A DNA stretch of 64,000 bases. It comes from Streptomyces sp. A2-16 (lineage in GTDB: Bacteria > Actinomycetota > Actinomycetes > Streptomycetales > Streptomycetaceae). Numbering within the stretch: position 1 is the stretch's first letter; each line of letters begins with the position of its first letter. Position numbers and translations under genes: made by a program. Below are positions 7,955 through 15,433 of the stretch, piece by piece. The DNA lies in contig NZ_CP063808.1 in the NCBI RefSeq assembly GCF_018128905.1, positions 9,610,001 through 9,674,000 of the forward strand. Direction: 5' to 3'. The notes under the pieces were generated by a model, which searched no databases, was not told where the DNA came from, and was given only the letters and a program-made list of their open reading frames with translations.

Positions 7955-7958
7955 TCCT

Positions 7959-7988
7959 CCGGAGGAGGCGGGCTACCGCCTCCTCCGG
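7959..7988. terminator. bidirectional hairpin terminator shared by convergent genes
   Basis: A perfect 13-bp stem (CCGGAGGAGGCGG, complement at 7976-7988) with a 4-nt GCTA loop. The loop contains the TAG stop of the minus-strand HerA-like gene, and the plus-strand small ORF stops just before the stem. No T-run is present, as is common for actinobacterial terminators. Confidence 0.75.
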
Positions 7989-9604
7989 GCCGTACCGAAG
8001 ACCGAGCGGGTGATCTCACGCCCGATCTGCGTGCCCAGCGACCGCGCGAGGGACTTGAACATGCCGCTGCCGACGACCTGCTCGACGACGGAGGGCTCCT
8101 CCTTGCGCGGGGCGGCCGGGGGCGGGGCCTTCATCTCGTCCGGGGCCTTCATCTCGTCCGGGCCCTTGGCCCCGCGCGAGCCGAGCTTCTCGTACGCCGA
8201 TTCCCTGTCCACAGCCTGTGCGTAACGTCCGTGCAGCGGCGAGGCCGCGACCGCCGCGTCCAGGGCACCGGCGTCCACGGGCCCCATCAGGGACTCCGGG
8301 GCCCGCAGCCGCGTCGCCGCCACGGGCGTGGGAGCGCCCTTCTCGCTCAGCACCGTGACGACGGCCTCCCCGGTCCCGAGCCCGGTGAGCAGCTCCTCCA
8401 GGTCGTACGCGGAGTCGGGGAAGGTCTTCACGGTCGCCTTCAGCGCCTTCTGGTCGTCGGGGGTGAAGGCCCTCAGGGCGTGCTGGACACGGTTGCCGAG
8501 CTGGGCGAGGACGTCGGCCGGTACGTCCTTCGGGGTCTGCGTGACGAAGAAGACGCCGACCCCTTTCGAGCGAATCAGCCGGACGGTCTGCGTGATGGAG
8601 TCGAGGAAGGCCTTCGAGGCCCCGTTGAAGAGCAGATGCGCCTCGTCGAAGAAGAAGACGAGCTTCGGCCTGTCGGCGTCGCCGACCTCCGGCAGATCGT
8701 GGAACAGATCGGCGAGCAGCCACATCAGGAAGGTCGAGAAGAGCTGCGGCCGGTCCTGTACGGCGGCCAGCTCCAGCACGGACACCAGCCCGCGCCCGTC
8801 GTCCGCCGTCCGCAGCAGCTCGGCGGTGTCGAACTCCGGCTCCCCGAAGAAGTCGGCCATGCCCTGCGCCTCCAGGGCGGTCAGCGACCTGAGGATCACC
8901 CCGGCCGTGGCGGTGGACAGCCCCCCGATGTTCCTCAGCTCGGGCTTGCCCTCCTCGGAGGTCAGGAAGGCGACGACGGCCCGCAGGTCCTTCAGGTCGA
9001 CCAGTTCCAGCCCCTTCTGGTCGGCGTAGTGGAAGATCAGGCCGAGGGACTGCTCCTGGGTCCGGTTGAGCTGGAGCACCTTGGACAGCAGCACCGGTCC
9101 GAAGCTGGTGACCGTGGCCCGCACGGGGATGCCGTGCCCGATGCCACCGAGGGCGTAGAACTCGGCGGGAAACCCGCCGGCGACCCATGTCTGATGCACT
9201 TCCGCGGCCCTGGACTGCACCTTCTCGTTCCGCACACCCGGCTGGGAGATGCCCGACACATCGCCCTTGATGTCGGCGAGGAAGACCGGGACCCCCTGCG
9301 CCGACAGCTGCTCGGCGATGAGCTGGAGCGTCTTGGTCTTGCCGGTGCCGGTGGCACCGGCGACGAGCCCGTGCCGGTTGAGCATCGGCAGAGGGATCCT
9401 GACCTGCGCGTCCGGAAGACAGACGCCGTCCCACAGCAGCGCGCCCAGATCGAGGGCGGGGCCCGTGAAGGCGTAGCCGGCGGCGATCTCCAGGGCCTCC
9501 CGGGGCAGAGCGGCGGAGCCCGACTGTGCCTCCGGCATGGCCCGGTCGGCAGTTCCCGCGGCGGCCCCCGTCACGCCCTCCGGTGGGGTCTTTCGCTCGC
9601 TCAT
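7973..9604 (-). CDS. HerA-like helicase/ATPase, DUF853 family
   Basis: A 543-residue HerA/FtsK-superfamily ATPase. Walker A is GATGTGKTKT at about residues 83-92 and Walker B is LVFFFDEAHLLF around residue 300, with FFVTQTPKDVP as sensor region and RVQHALRAFTPDDQKAL near the arginine-finger area. This is the bacterial DUF853 protein annotated as helicase HerA-like; its cellular role is unsettled. An Ala/Pro-rich C-terminal linker contains the hexapeptide KAPDEM twice in tandem, matching an exact 18-bp DNA duplication near 8125-8165, followed by an amphipathic tail (FKSLARSLGTQIGREITRS). It is a single gene, convergent with the small ORFs to its right side on the map. Confidence 0.9.
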   Translation of the reverse strand: MSERKTPPEGVTGAAAGTADRAMPEAQSGSAALPREALEIAAGYAFTGPALDLGALLWDGVCLPDAQVRIPLPMLNRHGLVAGATGTGKTKTLQLIAEQLSAQGVPVFLADIKGDVSGISQPGVRNEKVQSRAAEVHQTWVAGGFPAEFYALGGIGHGIPVRATVTSFGPVLLSKVLQLNRTQEQSLGLIFHYADQKGLELVDLKDLRAVVAFLTSEEGKPELRNIGGLSTATAGVILRSLTALEAQGMADFFGEPEFDTAELLRTADDGRGLVSVLELAAVQDRPQLFSTFLMWLLADLFHDLPEVGDADRPKLVFFFDEAHLLFNGASKAFLDSITQTVRLIRSKGVGVFFVTQTPKDVPADVLAQLGNRVQHALRAFTPDDQKALKATVKTFPDSAYDLEELLTGLGTGEAVVTVLSEKGAPTPVAATRLRAPESLMGPVDAGALDAAVAASPLHGRYAQAVDRESAYEKLGSRGAKGPDEMKAPDEMKAPPPAAPRKEEPSVVEQVVGSGMFKSLARSLGTQIGREITRSVFGTARRRR

Positions 9605-9708
9605 ACCAAACCCCTGCTCCCGTTATGCCCCGTTTGGCAGCTTTTTTCCAGCGTCGCACTCGGTCGCCATGGCTGCGCCCGGAAGGTCTTGACCGGTAGG
9701 CTTTCCGT

Positions 9709-10005
9709 GTGATCTTCAAGCGCATCGGAAACGGCCGGCCGTACCCCGACCACGGCCGGGAAAGCACCCGGCAGTGGGCGGACGTCGCACCGCGCCCGGT
9801 CCGCCTCGATCAGCTGGTGACGACCAAGGGCCAACTCGACCTGGAAACCCTGCTCGCCGAGGACTCGACGTTCTACGGCGACCTGTTCGCGCATGTCGTG
9901 AAGTGGCAGGGCGACCTGTACCTGGAGGACGGCCTGCACCGCGCGGTGCGGGCGGCGCTCCAGCAGCGACAGGTGCTGCACGCGCGCGTGCTCGAGCTGG
10001 ACTGA
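9709..10005 (+). CDS. conserved actinobacterial small protein, ParB-like fold
   Basis: A 98-residue protein starting at GTG 9709 (MIFKRIGNGRPYPDHGRE). The central LVTTKGQLDLETLL and the later DLYLEDGLHRAVRAALQQ resemble the ParB/sulfiredoxin pattern in which a DGxHR motif binds nucleotide or DNA. I recall it being annotated in Streptomyces as a hypothetical or VapB-like protein; no toxin gene is next to it. It is divergent from the HerA-like gene, sharing a 104-bp upstream region. Confidence 0.72.
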   Translation: MIFKRIGNGRPYPDHGRESTRQWADVAPRPVRLDQLVTTKGQLDLETLLAEDSTFYGDLFAHVVKWQGDLYLEDGLHRAVRAALQQRQVLHARVLELD

Positions 10006-10104
10006 GTGACCACGCTGTAAAGGTTTGGCCCTTTCGGGTTCTCCTGCGCCGCGGTCAATGATCATCTAGTAGGCATCGCCGCCCCGGCGCACTACGCTGC
10101 GCCC

Positions 10105-10740
10105 ATGAGCATGCTGACGCCCCCCGGCATGGGCGGTAAGTACCGGATCACGGGAGACAAGTACCCCCGGATGCGTCGGCCCCGGCGGCGCGGCAGGCTC
10201 GTGTTCGGCGTGGTGGCCTCCGTCACCGCGCTGAGCCTGGTCGGCTGGGGCACGCTTCAGCTCATCGACGTCTTCACGGGCGGCGGCGACAAGGCCTCCG
10301 CGGCGGGCCCCAAGGCGGACTGCGCGACCAAGGTCGGCCCGTCCCCCTCCGCGGCACCGCTCCCCAAGCCGGGCCAGATCACCGTCAACGTCCTGAACGC
10401 CACGGCGCGCGGCGGACTCGCCAAGAAGACGGCGGACGAACTGAAGAAGCGGGGCTTCAAGATCGGCGACGTGGGCAACGCGACGCCGACCTACGACAAG
10501 AAGGTCAAGGGCACCGGGATACTGCTCGGCCCGTCCTCCGCCCTCAAAACCTCCCTCCCGGTCCTCGCGACCCAGCTGACCACCGCGGAGACCCGCACCG
10601 ACACGCGCAAGGGCACCGAGGTCGACCTGATCATCGGCACGGCCTTCAAGAGCCTGACCGCCAAGGCGTCCGCCGCCAAGGCGCTGTCCGCGCTGAACGC
10701 CCCTGTGCCGACGGCGACTGCGTCGAAGAAGGGGTGCTGA
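10105..10740 (+). CDS. LytR_C domain membrane-anchored protein
   Basis: A 211-residue protein: a basic cytoplasmic N-terminus (about 35 residues), one transmembrane helix (LVFGVVASVTALSLVGWGTL), a short Ala/Gly/Pro linker with one Cys, then a LytR C-terminal domain starting ITVNVLNATARGGLAKKTADELKKRGF and continuing through ILLGPSSALKTSLPVLA and EVDLIIGTAFKSL. LytR_C domains accompany LCP cell-wall ligases, but this protein lacks the LCP catalytic domain and is stand-alone, like the actinobacterial envelope-integrity protein Cei. It probably acts outside the membrane in envelope maintenance. Confidence 0.87.
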   Translation: MSMLTPPGMGGKYRITGDKYPRMRRPRRRGRLVFGVVASVTALSLVGWGTLQLIDVFTGGGDKASAAGPKADCATKVGPSPSAAPLPKPGQITVNVLNATARGGLAKKTADELKKRGFKIGDVGNATPTYDKKVKGTGILLGPSSALKTSLPVLATQLTTAETRTDTRKGTEVDLIIGTAFKSLTAKASAAKALSALNAPVPTATASKKGC

Positions 10741-10756
10741 GGGGTCGTAGGGGGGC

Positions 10757-11090
10757 GCCTATTGGGGTGCCAGGTTCGGTTGTCGGGCGGCTGCCGGCCG
10801 GTGGGGGCTGGTCGCGCAGTTCCCCGCGCCCCTAGGGAGTTGCAGTCACCTGCGCCGGGATGGGCCGTTGCCACCACCGGCGGTTTGCCGCGTACGGCGG
10901 GAAGGGGACGGGGTGGGGGGTGTCCGCCCGCAGCGGCCGGCGTCCGTTACCGGGCCCTTTTGAATCGGCCGAGCCGCCGGACCGAGGACGGATACCCCCC
11001 ACCCCGGCCCCGACCCACCCACCGAACCGCACGCGCTGCACACGCCCCCACCGAACCCGCAGCTGCGCCGCAGGCATCAGGGGCGCAAAA
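10757..11090. repeat. dispersed G-rich intergenic repeat with long inverted arms, copy 1
   Basis: The gap between the LytR_C gene and upp contains two modules. The first (about 10757-10880) includes GCTGGTCGCGCAGTTCCCCG, a sequence seen between many Streptomyces genes. The second has a 23-bp G-rich arm at 10904-10926 and its inverted partner at 10989-11011 (21 of 23 positions pair), able to form a very stable hairpin around a loop containing CCGTTACCGG. A longer version lies at 16390-16930. No coding signal. Confidence 0.85.
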
Positions 11091-11102
11091 ACACCCGCCG
11101 CC

Positions 11103-11738
11103 CTACTCCGCCGCCCCGTACAGCCGATCCCCCGCGTCCCCAAGCCCCGGCACGATGTAGCCGTGCTCGTTGAGGTGATCGTCGACCGCGGCCGTCACCA
11201 CCGTCACCGGCGTACCCGCCAGCTCCCGCTCCATGATCTCCACGCCCTCCGGCGCGGCCAGCAGAACCACGGCCGTCACATCGTCCGCACCCCGCTTGAT
11301 CAGCTCGCGGATCGCCGCCACCAGCGTCCCGCCGGTCGCGAGCATGGGGTCGAGGACGTACACCTGCCGCCCGGACAGATCCTCCGGCATACGCGCGGCG
11401 TACGTCGTGGCCTGCAGCGTCTCCTCGTTGCGGATCATGCCGAGGAACCCCACCTCGGCGGTCGGCAGCAGCCGGACCATGCCGTCCAGCATGCCGAGCC
11501 CGGCCCGCAGGATCGGCACCACCAGCGGCCGCGGGTAGGACAGCTTCACCCCGGTCGTCCCGGCGACCGGGGTCCGGATGTCGACCGCCTCGGTGCGCAC
11601 GTCGCGCGTGGCCTCGTAGGCGAGCAGGGTGACCAACTCGTCGGCGAGCCGACGGAAAGTCGCGGAGTCGGTGCGCTGGTCGCGCAGCGTGGTGAGCTTG
11701 TGGGCGACCAGAGGGTGGTCGACGACGTGGAGACGCAT
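11103..11738 (-). CDS. upp: uracil phosphoribosyltransferase
   Basis: A 211-residue UPRTase converting uracil and PRPP to UMP in pyrimidine salvage. The PRPP-binding loop VLDPMLATGGT is at about residues 133-143; PILRAGLGMLDGM, GFLGMIRNEETL and the uracil-binding C-terminal GYIVPGLGDAGDRLYG are characteristic. ATG at 11738 was chosen because MRLHVVDHPLVAHKLTTLRD matches the family N-terminus. It is monocistronic, between the G-rich repeat and a small divergent gene. Confidence 0.96.
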   Translation of the reverse strand: MRLHVVDHPLVAHKLTTLRDQRTDSATFRRLADELVTLLAYEATRDVRTEAVDIRTPVAGTTGVKLSYPRPLVVPILRAGLGMLDGMVRLLPTAEVGFLGMIRNEETLQATTYAARMPEDLSGRQVYVLDPMLATGGTLVAAIRELIKRGADDVTAVVLLAAPEGVEIMERELAGTPVTVVTAAVDDHLNEHGYIVPGLGDAGDRLYGAAE

Positions 11739-11834
11739 GTCCACAACAGTAGCCGGGTCCACCGAACCGCTCGCGCTGGCGTCAAACCGCCCGACCGGGG
11801 GAAAGTGGGAGGGACGGACTGGGGTGGTGAACCG

Positions 11835-12017
11835 ATGCCTGACCTGCCTGAGCACGAACCGTCGTCACAGGAGACCGACGCCGAGCGCCGGCGCCGACGC
11901 GCACAGTTCCTGCGGGACCTCGCGGAGGCCCGGGAACTGCGCGACCGGGTACAGCCGCGCCGCGCCAAGGTGGCCCGGCTGCGGCACGCGATGCGCATGC
12001 GGACCTTCCGCTGGTAA
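11835..12017 (+). CDS. 60-residue small Arg-rich protein
   Basis: ATG 11835 (MPDLPEHEPSSQETDAERRR) encodes 60 residues with an acidic start and a strongly basic helical remainder (RRRRRAQFLRDLAEARELRDRV, RRAKVARLRHAMRMRTFRW). It is divergent from upp with about 96 bp between starts. No family recognised beyond conservation expected in Streptomyces; the predicted helix with regular Arg/Leu spacing could bind nucleic acid. Confidence 0.65.
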   Translation: MPDLPEHEPSSQETDAERRRRRAQFLRDLAEARELRDRVQPRRAKVARLRHAMRMRTFRW

Positions 12018-12360
12018 GGAAGATCACGTGTCCGGCACGCCCGAGGGAGCGCTCACAGAGCCCGCGTGGAGCATTCACGGGGCACTGAAGGTGCGCTGAA
12101 CAGGTGGCCGTGCGTGGCCCCTTGGAAAAGCCGCGTACGATCCCGCTCGTGGCGGCGACGAGTGCGCTGGTGAGTCCTTCACCGACGTGCCGACGCGCGT
12201 GCGATCAAAACCACCGGACACAGGGTGCCGAAGACGTCCCCTGAACGCCTTGTTTCTGCCACGATTCCGAGTGGGTGGGGCTCGGAGCCGAGCTCTCCCC
12301 GCCCAACCTCCGCCGGGGGGACCCCCAACCGGCACGCCTATGACCAGTGGGAGAGTCACG
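12018..12360. other. intergenic region, no confident gene
   Basis: A 23-codon GTG ORF (12028-12099) has a weak GGAAG upstream but no other support. The rest holds the promoter/leader of the tRNA deaminase pair, with a G/C-rich hairpin-prone stretch around 12270-12325. Nothing else recognised. Confidence 0.5.
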
Positions 12361-12900
12361 GTGTACTTCGCCGCACTGCTCGCGCGCACCGAAGACGGGT
12401 GGGAAGCGAGCGACACGGAGCTCCTCGACAATGTGGAGACGCTGTCGGATCTGGCCGACCTCGCCCGGGAAGCCGCGGCCGAGGACGACACGGTGCTCGT
12501 GCTGATCGAGCAGGAGGACGCCTGGTTCGGCGTCGTCCGCATCGACGGCGAGGAGGACCCTCGTATCTACGTCTCGGACGCCGCCGCTGCCGCCCGCAGC
12601 TCGTACGGCGAGATCCTGCTCACCGACGAACTGCTCGGAAGGGAGCCCGGCGACGACGGCCCCGACCTCGACGCCCTCGATCTCGACGGGACCGAGGACG
12701 GGGAGGACGAGGAGGACGACGACGACACCGTCGAGGCGGGCGGCTCCGGAGAGGCCGTACCGCACGGCCCGGTCGGTGACGCGCAGGTCCTCGACGACCT
12801 GGGTGTCAGCGAGAAGGAGCTGAAGGCCCTGTCGGAGGACGCCGTCACCGAGATCGCCGAGGCCCTGGGCGCCTCGGAGGTCCTGGAGACCGTCCGCTGA
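12361..12900 (+). CDS. tRNA adenosine deaminase-associated protein
   Basis: About 179 residues starting at GTG 12361 (VYFAALLARTEDGWEASDTELLDNV), which has GGGAGAG at ideal distance; an ATG at 12340 is an in-frame alternative. The N-terminal 100 residues are a conserved compact domain, followed by a highly acidic linker (EDGEDEEDDDD, about residues 118-135) and a C-terminal helical part (DLGVSEKELKALSEDAVTEIAEALG). It lies directly upstream of the tRNA(A34) deaminase with about 35 bp between, and the family is named for that constant linkage. Its biochemical role is not established. Confidence 0.85.
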   Translation: MYFAALLARTEDGWEASDTELLDNVETLSDLADLAREAAAEDDTVLVLIEQEDAWFGVVRIDGEEDPRIYVSDAAAAARSSYGEILLTDELLGREPGDDGPDLDALDLDGTEDGEDEEDDDDTVEAGGSGEAVPHGPVGDAQVLDDLGVSEKELKALSEDAVTEIAEALGASEVLETVR

Positions 12901-12935
12901 CCGCACCGACCGCGGAAGACGGCGCCCCCGACCCG

Positions 12936-13385
12936 GTGCGGGATCCTTGGCGGACCGCGATGCGGCTCGCCCTGGACGAGGCCGGCCGGGCGGGCCCGGA
13001 CGTGCCGGTGGGCGCCGTCGTACTGTCCCCGGACGGTACGACCGTGCTCGCCGCCGGCCACAACGAACGCGAGGCCGGCGGCGATCCGACCGCGCACGCG
13101 GAGATCCTCGCGATCAGAAGGGCCGCGGCGCAGCTCGGCGAGTGGCGGCTGACCGGCTGCACCCTGGTCGTCACGCTGGAGCCCTGCACGATGTGCGCGG
13201 GCGCGATCGTGCAGTCCCGGGTGGACCGGGTCGTCTACGGCGCCCGGGACGAGAAGGCGGGCGCGGCCGGCTCCCTGTGGGACGTCGTCCGCGATCGGCG
13301 CCTCAACCACCGCCCCGAGGTGGTCGAGGGCGTCCTCGCGGACGAGTGCGCGAGGCTGCTCACGGAGTTCTTCCGGGACCGCTGA
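12936..13385 (+). CDS. tadA: tRNA(adenine-34) deaminase
   Basis: A 149-residue zinc deaminase making inosine at wobble position 34 of tRNA-Arg(ACG). Zinc ligands and catalytic Glu are visible as HAE (residues 54-56) and PCTMC (83-87); VPVGAVVL, GHNEREAGGDPTAHAE and VYGARDEKAGAAGSL are typical of TadA. The natural substrate tRNA-Arg(ACG) is encoded in the same window at 35407-35479. The start at GTG 12936 is uncertain, since the frame is open back to the previous stop at 12898. Confidence 0.93.
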   Translation: MRDPWRTAMRLALDEAGRAGPDVPVGAVVLSPDGTTVLAAGHNEREAGGDPTAHAEILAIRRAAAQLGEWRLTGCTLVVTLEPCTMCAGAIVQSRVDRVVYGARDEKAGAAGSLWDVVRDRRLNHRPEVVEGVLADECARLLTEFFRDR

Positions 13386-13430
13386 ATACCGATTTCAAAG
13401 CACGCCCCACCTTGCTGTAAGGTCTCCCTC

Positions 13431-13515
13431 GGTAGCGTGTCCGAGCGGCCGAAGGAGCTCGCCTCGAAAGCGAGTGTGGCGCAAGTCACCGAGGGTTCAA
13501 ATCCCTCCGCTACCG
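13431..13515 (+). tRNA. tRNA-Ser (anticodon CGA)
   Basis: Acceptor GGTAGCG pairs with CGCTACC, discriminator G. The anticodon stem/loop CTCGCCTCGAAAGCGAG gives CGA. A long variable arm (class II) and TTCAAATC T-loop are present. Length 85; CCA is not encoded. Confidence 0.97.
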
Positions 13516-13520
13516 CTTGA

Positions 13521-13550
13521 GAAGGGCCCCGTCGAGAGACGGGGCCCTTC
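13521..13550 (+). terminator. tRNA-Ser(CGA) terminator
   Basis: Perfect 13-bp stem GAAGGGCCCCGTC / GACGGGGCCCTTC with GAGA loop, 5 bp after the tRNA 3' end. Confidence 0.9.
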
Positions 13551-13621
13551 GTGCGTACTGATCACCCCGGTTACACTCGCGCCCCAGAAGCAACAGAACA
13601 CAACAAGCGGGGGAGGCCGCG

Positions 13622-13798
13622 ATGGCGGTGAACGGTAAGAAGATCGCCGTCTATGTGCTCGTGGTCTTCATCCTGTACGTGATCATCACGGACCCGGCCA
13701 AGGCCGCCGACTACGTGCAGATAGGGTTCGAGGGCATATCGGACGCCGCCAAGGCCGTGGGCGACTTCTTCACATGGCTGGCCGACGGCGCGCACTAG
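13622..13798 (+). CDS. 58-residue single-pass membrane protein
   Basis: ATG 13622, with GGGGGAGG 5 bp upstream, encodes MAVNGKKIAVYVLVVFILYV and onward for 58 residues. It has one N-terminal transmembrane helix (about residues 8-22) and a soluble tail ending VGDFFTWLADGAH. The strong ribosome site and codon use support it, and the next gene begins 12 bp after its stop, so they are probably co-transcribed. Function unknown. Confidence 0.8.
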   Translation: MAVNGKKIAVYVLVVFILYVIITDPAKAADYVQIGFEGISDAAKAVGDFFTWLADGAH

Positions 13799-13810
13799 CT
13801 GGGAGCGCAG

Positions 13811-14104
13811 ATGATCCGCCACCTGGTCCTCTTCAAGCTCAACGAGGGTGTCGAGCGCGACGACCCGCGCGTCGTGGAGGGCGTGGCAGCCTTCCGTGCC
13901 CTGGAGGGCAAGATCCCCGAGATCCGCTTCTGGGAGCTGGGCTGGAACCTCAGCGACCGCCCCATCGCCTACGACTTCGCCATCAACTCCGGGTTCGAGG
14001 ACGCGACCGCGCTGCGGACGTACGTCGAGCACCCGGAGCACCAGGCGGGCGTGGCGCTGTGGAAGGAGTTCGCCACCTGGGTGATCGCGGACTACGCGTA
14101 CTGA
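13811..14104 (+). CDS. Dabb (stress-responsive A/B barrel) domain protein
   Basis: A 97-residue ferredoxin-like Dabb protein. The start MIRHLVLFKLNEGV, the central IRFWELGWNLSDRPIAYDFAI and the end YVEHPEHQ followed by FATWVIADYAY are the three conserved blocks of this dimeric barrel family. Members range from stress proteins to polyketide cyclases, and no catalytic assignment is possible here. It is 12 bp downstream of the small membrane protein and followed by a terminator hairpin. Confidence 0.9.
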   Translation: MIRHLVLFKLNEGVERDDPRVVEGVAAFRALEGKIPEIRFWELGWNLSDRPIAYDFAINSGFEDATALRTYVEHPEHQAGVALWKEFATWVIADYAY

Positions 14105-14118
14105 GCCCGAGTGCTCCG

Positions 14119-14148
14119 AAGCCTCCTGCCGGCAACGGCGGGAGGCTT
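14119..14148 (+). terminator. terminator after the Dabb gene
   Basis: AAGCCTCCTGCCG / CGGCGGGAGGCTT stem with a GCAA tetraloop, one mismatch, followed by TTTTGTG. Confidence 0.85.
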
Positions 14149-14287
14149 TTGTGCGTCTTCCGCTCCAACTTGCCCCTCAACACGGCGTAACCCAACGTTA
14201 TGCGGTGCTTGCACACAGTGCACATGTCTTGTGATGCTATGACCGCTTTTGACGGATGAGTTGACCAACGAAGAGGTGGCGTTGACC

Positions 14288-15106
14288 GTGTCGGCCAGTA
14301 CCGCGCCTCCCCAGGAGGCCCCCCAGGAGGCCGCTCCACGCAGTCGCGGCGCCGACACCCGGGCGCTCACCCAGGTGCTCTTCGGCCAGTTGAAAGGGCT
14401 TCAGCCCGGCACGCCGGAGCACAACCGGGTGCGGACGGCACTCATCGAGGCCAACCTCCCGCTCGTGCGCTACGCGGCCGCCCGCTTCCGCTCCCGGAAC
14501 GAGCCGATGGAGGACGTGATCCAGGTCGGCACCATCGGGCTCATCAACGCGATCGACCGCTTCGACCCGGACCGGGGCGTGCAGTTCCCGACCTTCGCGA
14601 TGCCGACCGTCGTGGGCGAGATCAAGCGGTACTTCCGCGACAACGTCCGCACGGTCCACGTACCCCGCCGTCTCCACGAGTTGTGGGTCCAGGTCAACGG
14701 CGCCACCGAGGACCTGACGACCGCGTTCGGCCGCACCCCCACCACGGCCGAGATCGCCGAGCGGCTGCGCATCACCGAGGACGAGGTGCTGTCCTGCATC
14801 GAGGCCGGCCGGTCGTACCACGCCACCTCGCTCGAGGCCGCCCAGGAGGGCGACGGACTGCCGGGCCTGCTCGACCGGCTCGGTTACGAGGACCCGGCGC
14901 TCGACGGCGTGGAACACCGCGACCTGGTCCGCCATCTCCTGGTCCAACTCCCGGAACGGGAACAGCGAATCCTGCTGCTGCGCTACTACAGCAATCTCAC
15001 CCAGTCGCAAATCAGCGCGGAACTCGGCGTCTCGCAGATGCACGTTTCGAGGCTACTGGCGCGTAGCTTCCAGCGACTGCGGTCCGCCAATCGGATCGAC
15101 GCATAG
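14288..15106 (+). CDS. sigF: RNA polymerase sigma factor, SigF/SigB family (SigF-like)
   Basis: A group 3 sigma factor with region 2 (LVRYAAARFRSRNEPMEDVIQVGTIGLINAIDRFD, core-binding and -10 recognition), region 3, and region 4 with helix-turn-helix LTQSQISAELGVSQMHVSRLLARS. The sequence from ALTQVLFGQLKG to the C-terminus matches my memory of Streptomyces SigF, which is needed for spore maturation. Start choice is uncertain: GTG 14288 (MSASTAPPQEAP) with GAAGAGG upstream, or TTG 14249. SigF-type factors are normally held by anti-sigma factors, but none is adjacent. A close paralogue follows. Confidence 0.85.
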   Translation: MSASTAPPQEAPQEAAPRSRGADTRALTQVLFGQLKGLQPGTPEHNRVRTALIEANLPLVRYAAARFRSRNEPMEDVIQVGTIGLINAIDRFDPDRGVQFPTFAMPTVVGEIKRYFRDNVRTVHVPRRLHELWVQVNGATEDLTTAFGRTPTTAEIAERLRITEDEVLSCIEAGRSYHATSLEAAQEGDGLPGLLDRLGYEDPALDGVEHRDLVRHLLVQLPEREQRILLLRYYSNLTQSQISAELGVSQMHVSRLLARSFQRLRSANRIDA

Positions 15107-15280
15107 TCTTCCGCGGATAGCCGATGCATAAGGGGCGCACGGTCGCACGATCCGTAACACCGCAGTTCGCAAGCAGGATCGAGAGGTAACCGGCAAGAGC
15201 GAATCGCTCACCGGCGCCGTTCCCGACACTTCTGTGCCGAAAAACCGTCAGACCCCCTTTATCCAGGGCGGATTAGAGTC

Positions 15281-15324
15281 TCACATGTCGACATGTCACT
15301 ACAGCGTGTTGCCGACATGTGACA
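15281..15324. promoter_or_regulatory. cluster of CGACATGTGA palindromes upstream of the second sigma gene
   Basis: TCACATGTCGACATGTCA (15281-15298) is a near-perfect palindrome made of two facing half-sites, and TGCCGACATGTGACA (15310-15324) repeats the half-site CGACATGTGA once more. The site lies in the 327-bp gap 15107-15433, about 110-150 bp before the sigN-like start. The rest of the gap shows no gene. Inferred to be a regulator-binding or developmental promoter region. Confidence 0.6.
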
Positions 15325-15433
15325 TTCTGCCGGAAGCGCGTTTGCCGAGGCTTCGGCTCCGGTATTCAGGTGAAGGCTGACGTTCCACCACGGGGCGTTC
15401 GCCGCGACCGTCCCGCGACCCAAAGGGGGTGGC

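Noticed and set aside
12028..12099. 23-codon ORF with a GGAAG upstream
   Set aside because: Too short, ordinary composition, no further support; kept only as a remark in the intergenic entry.
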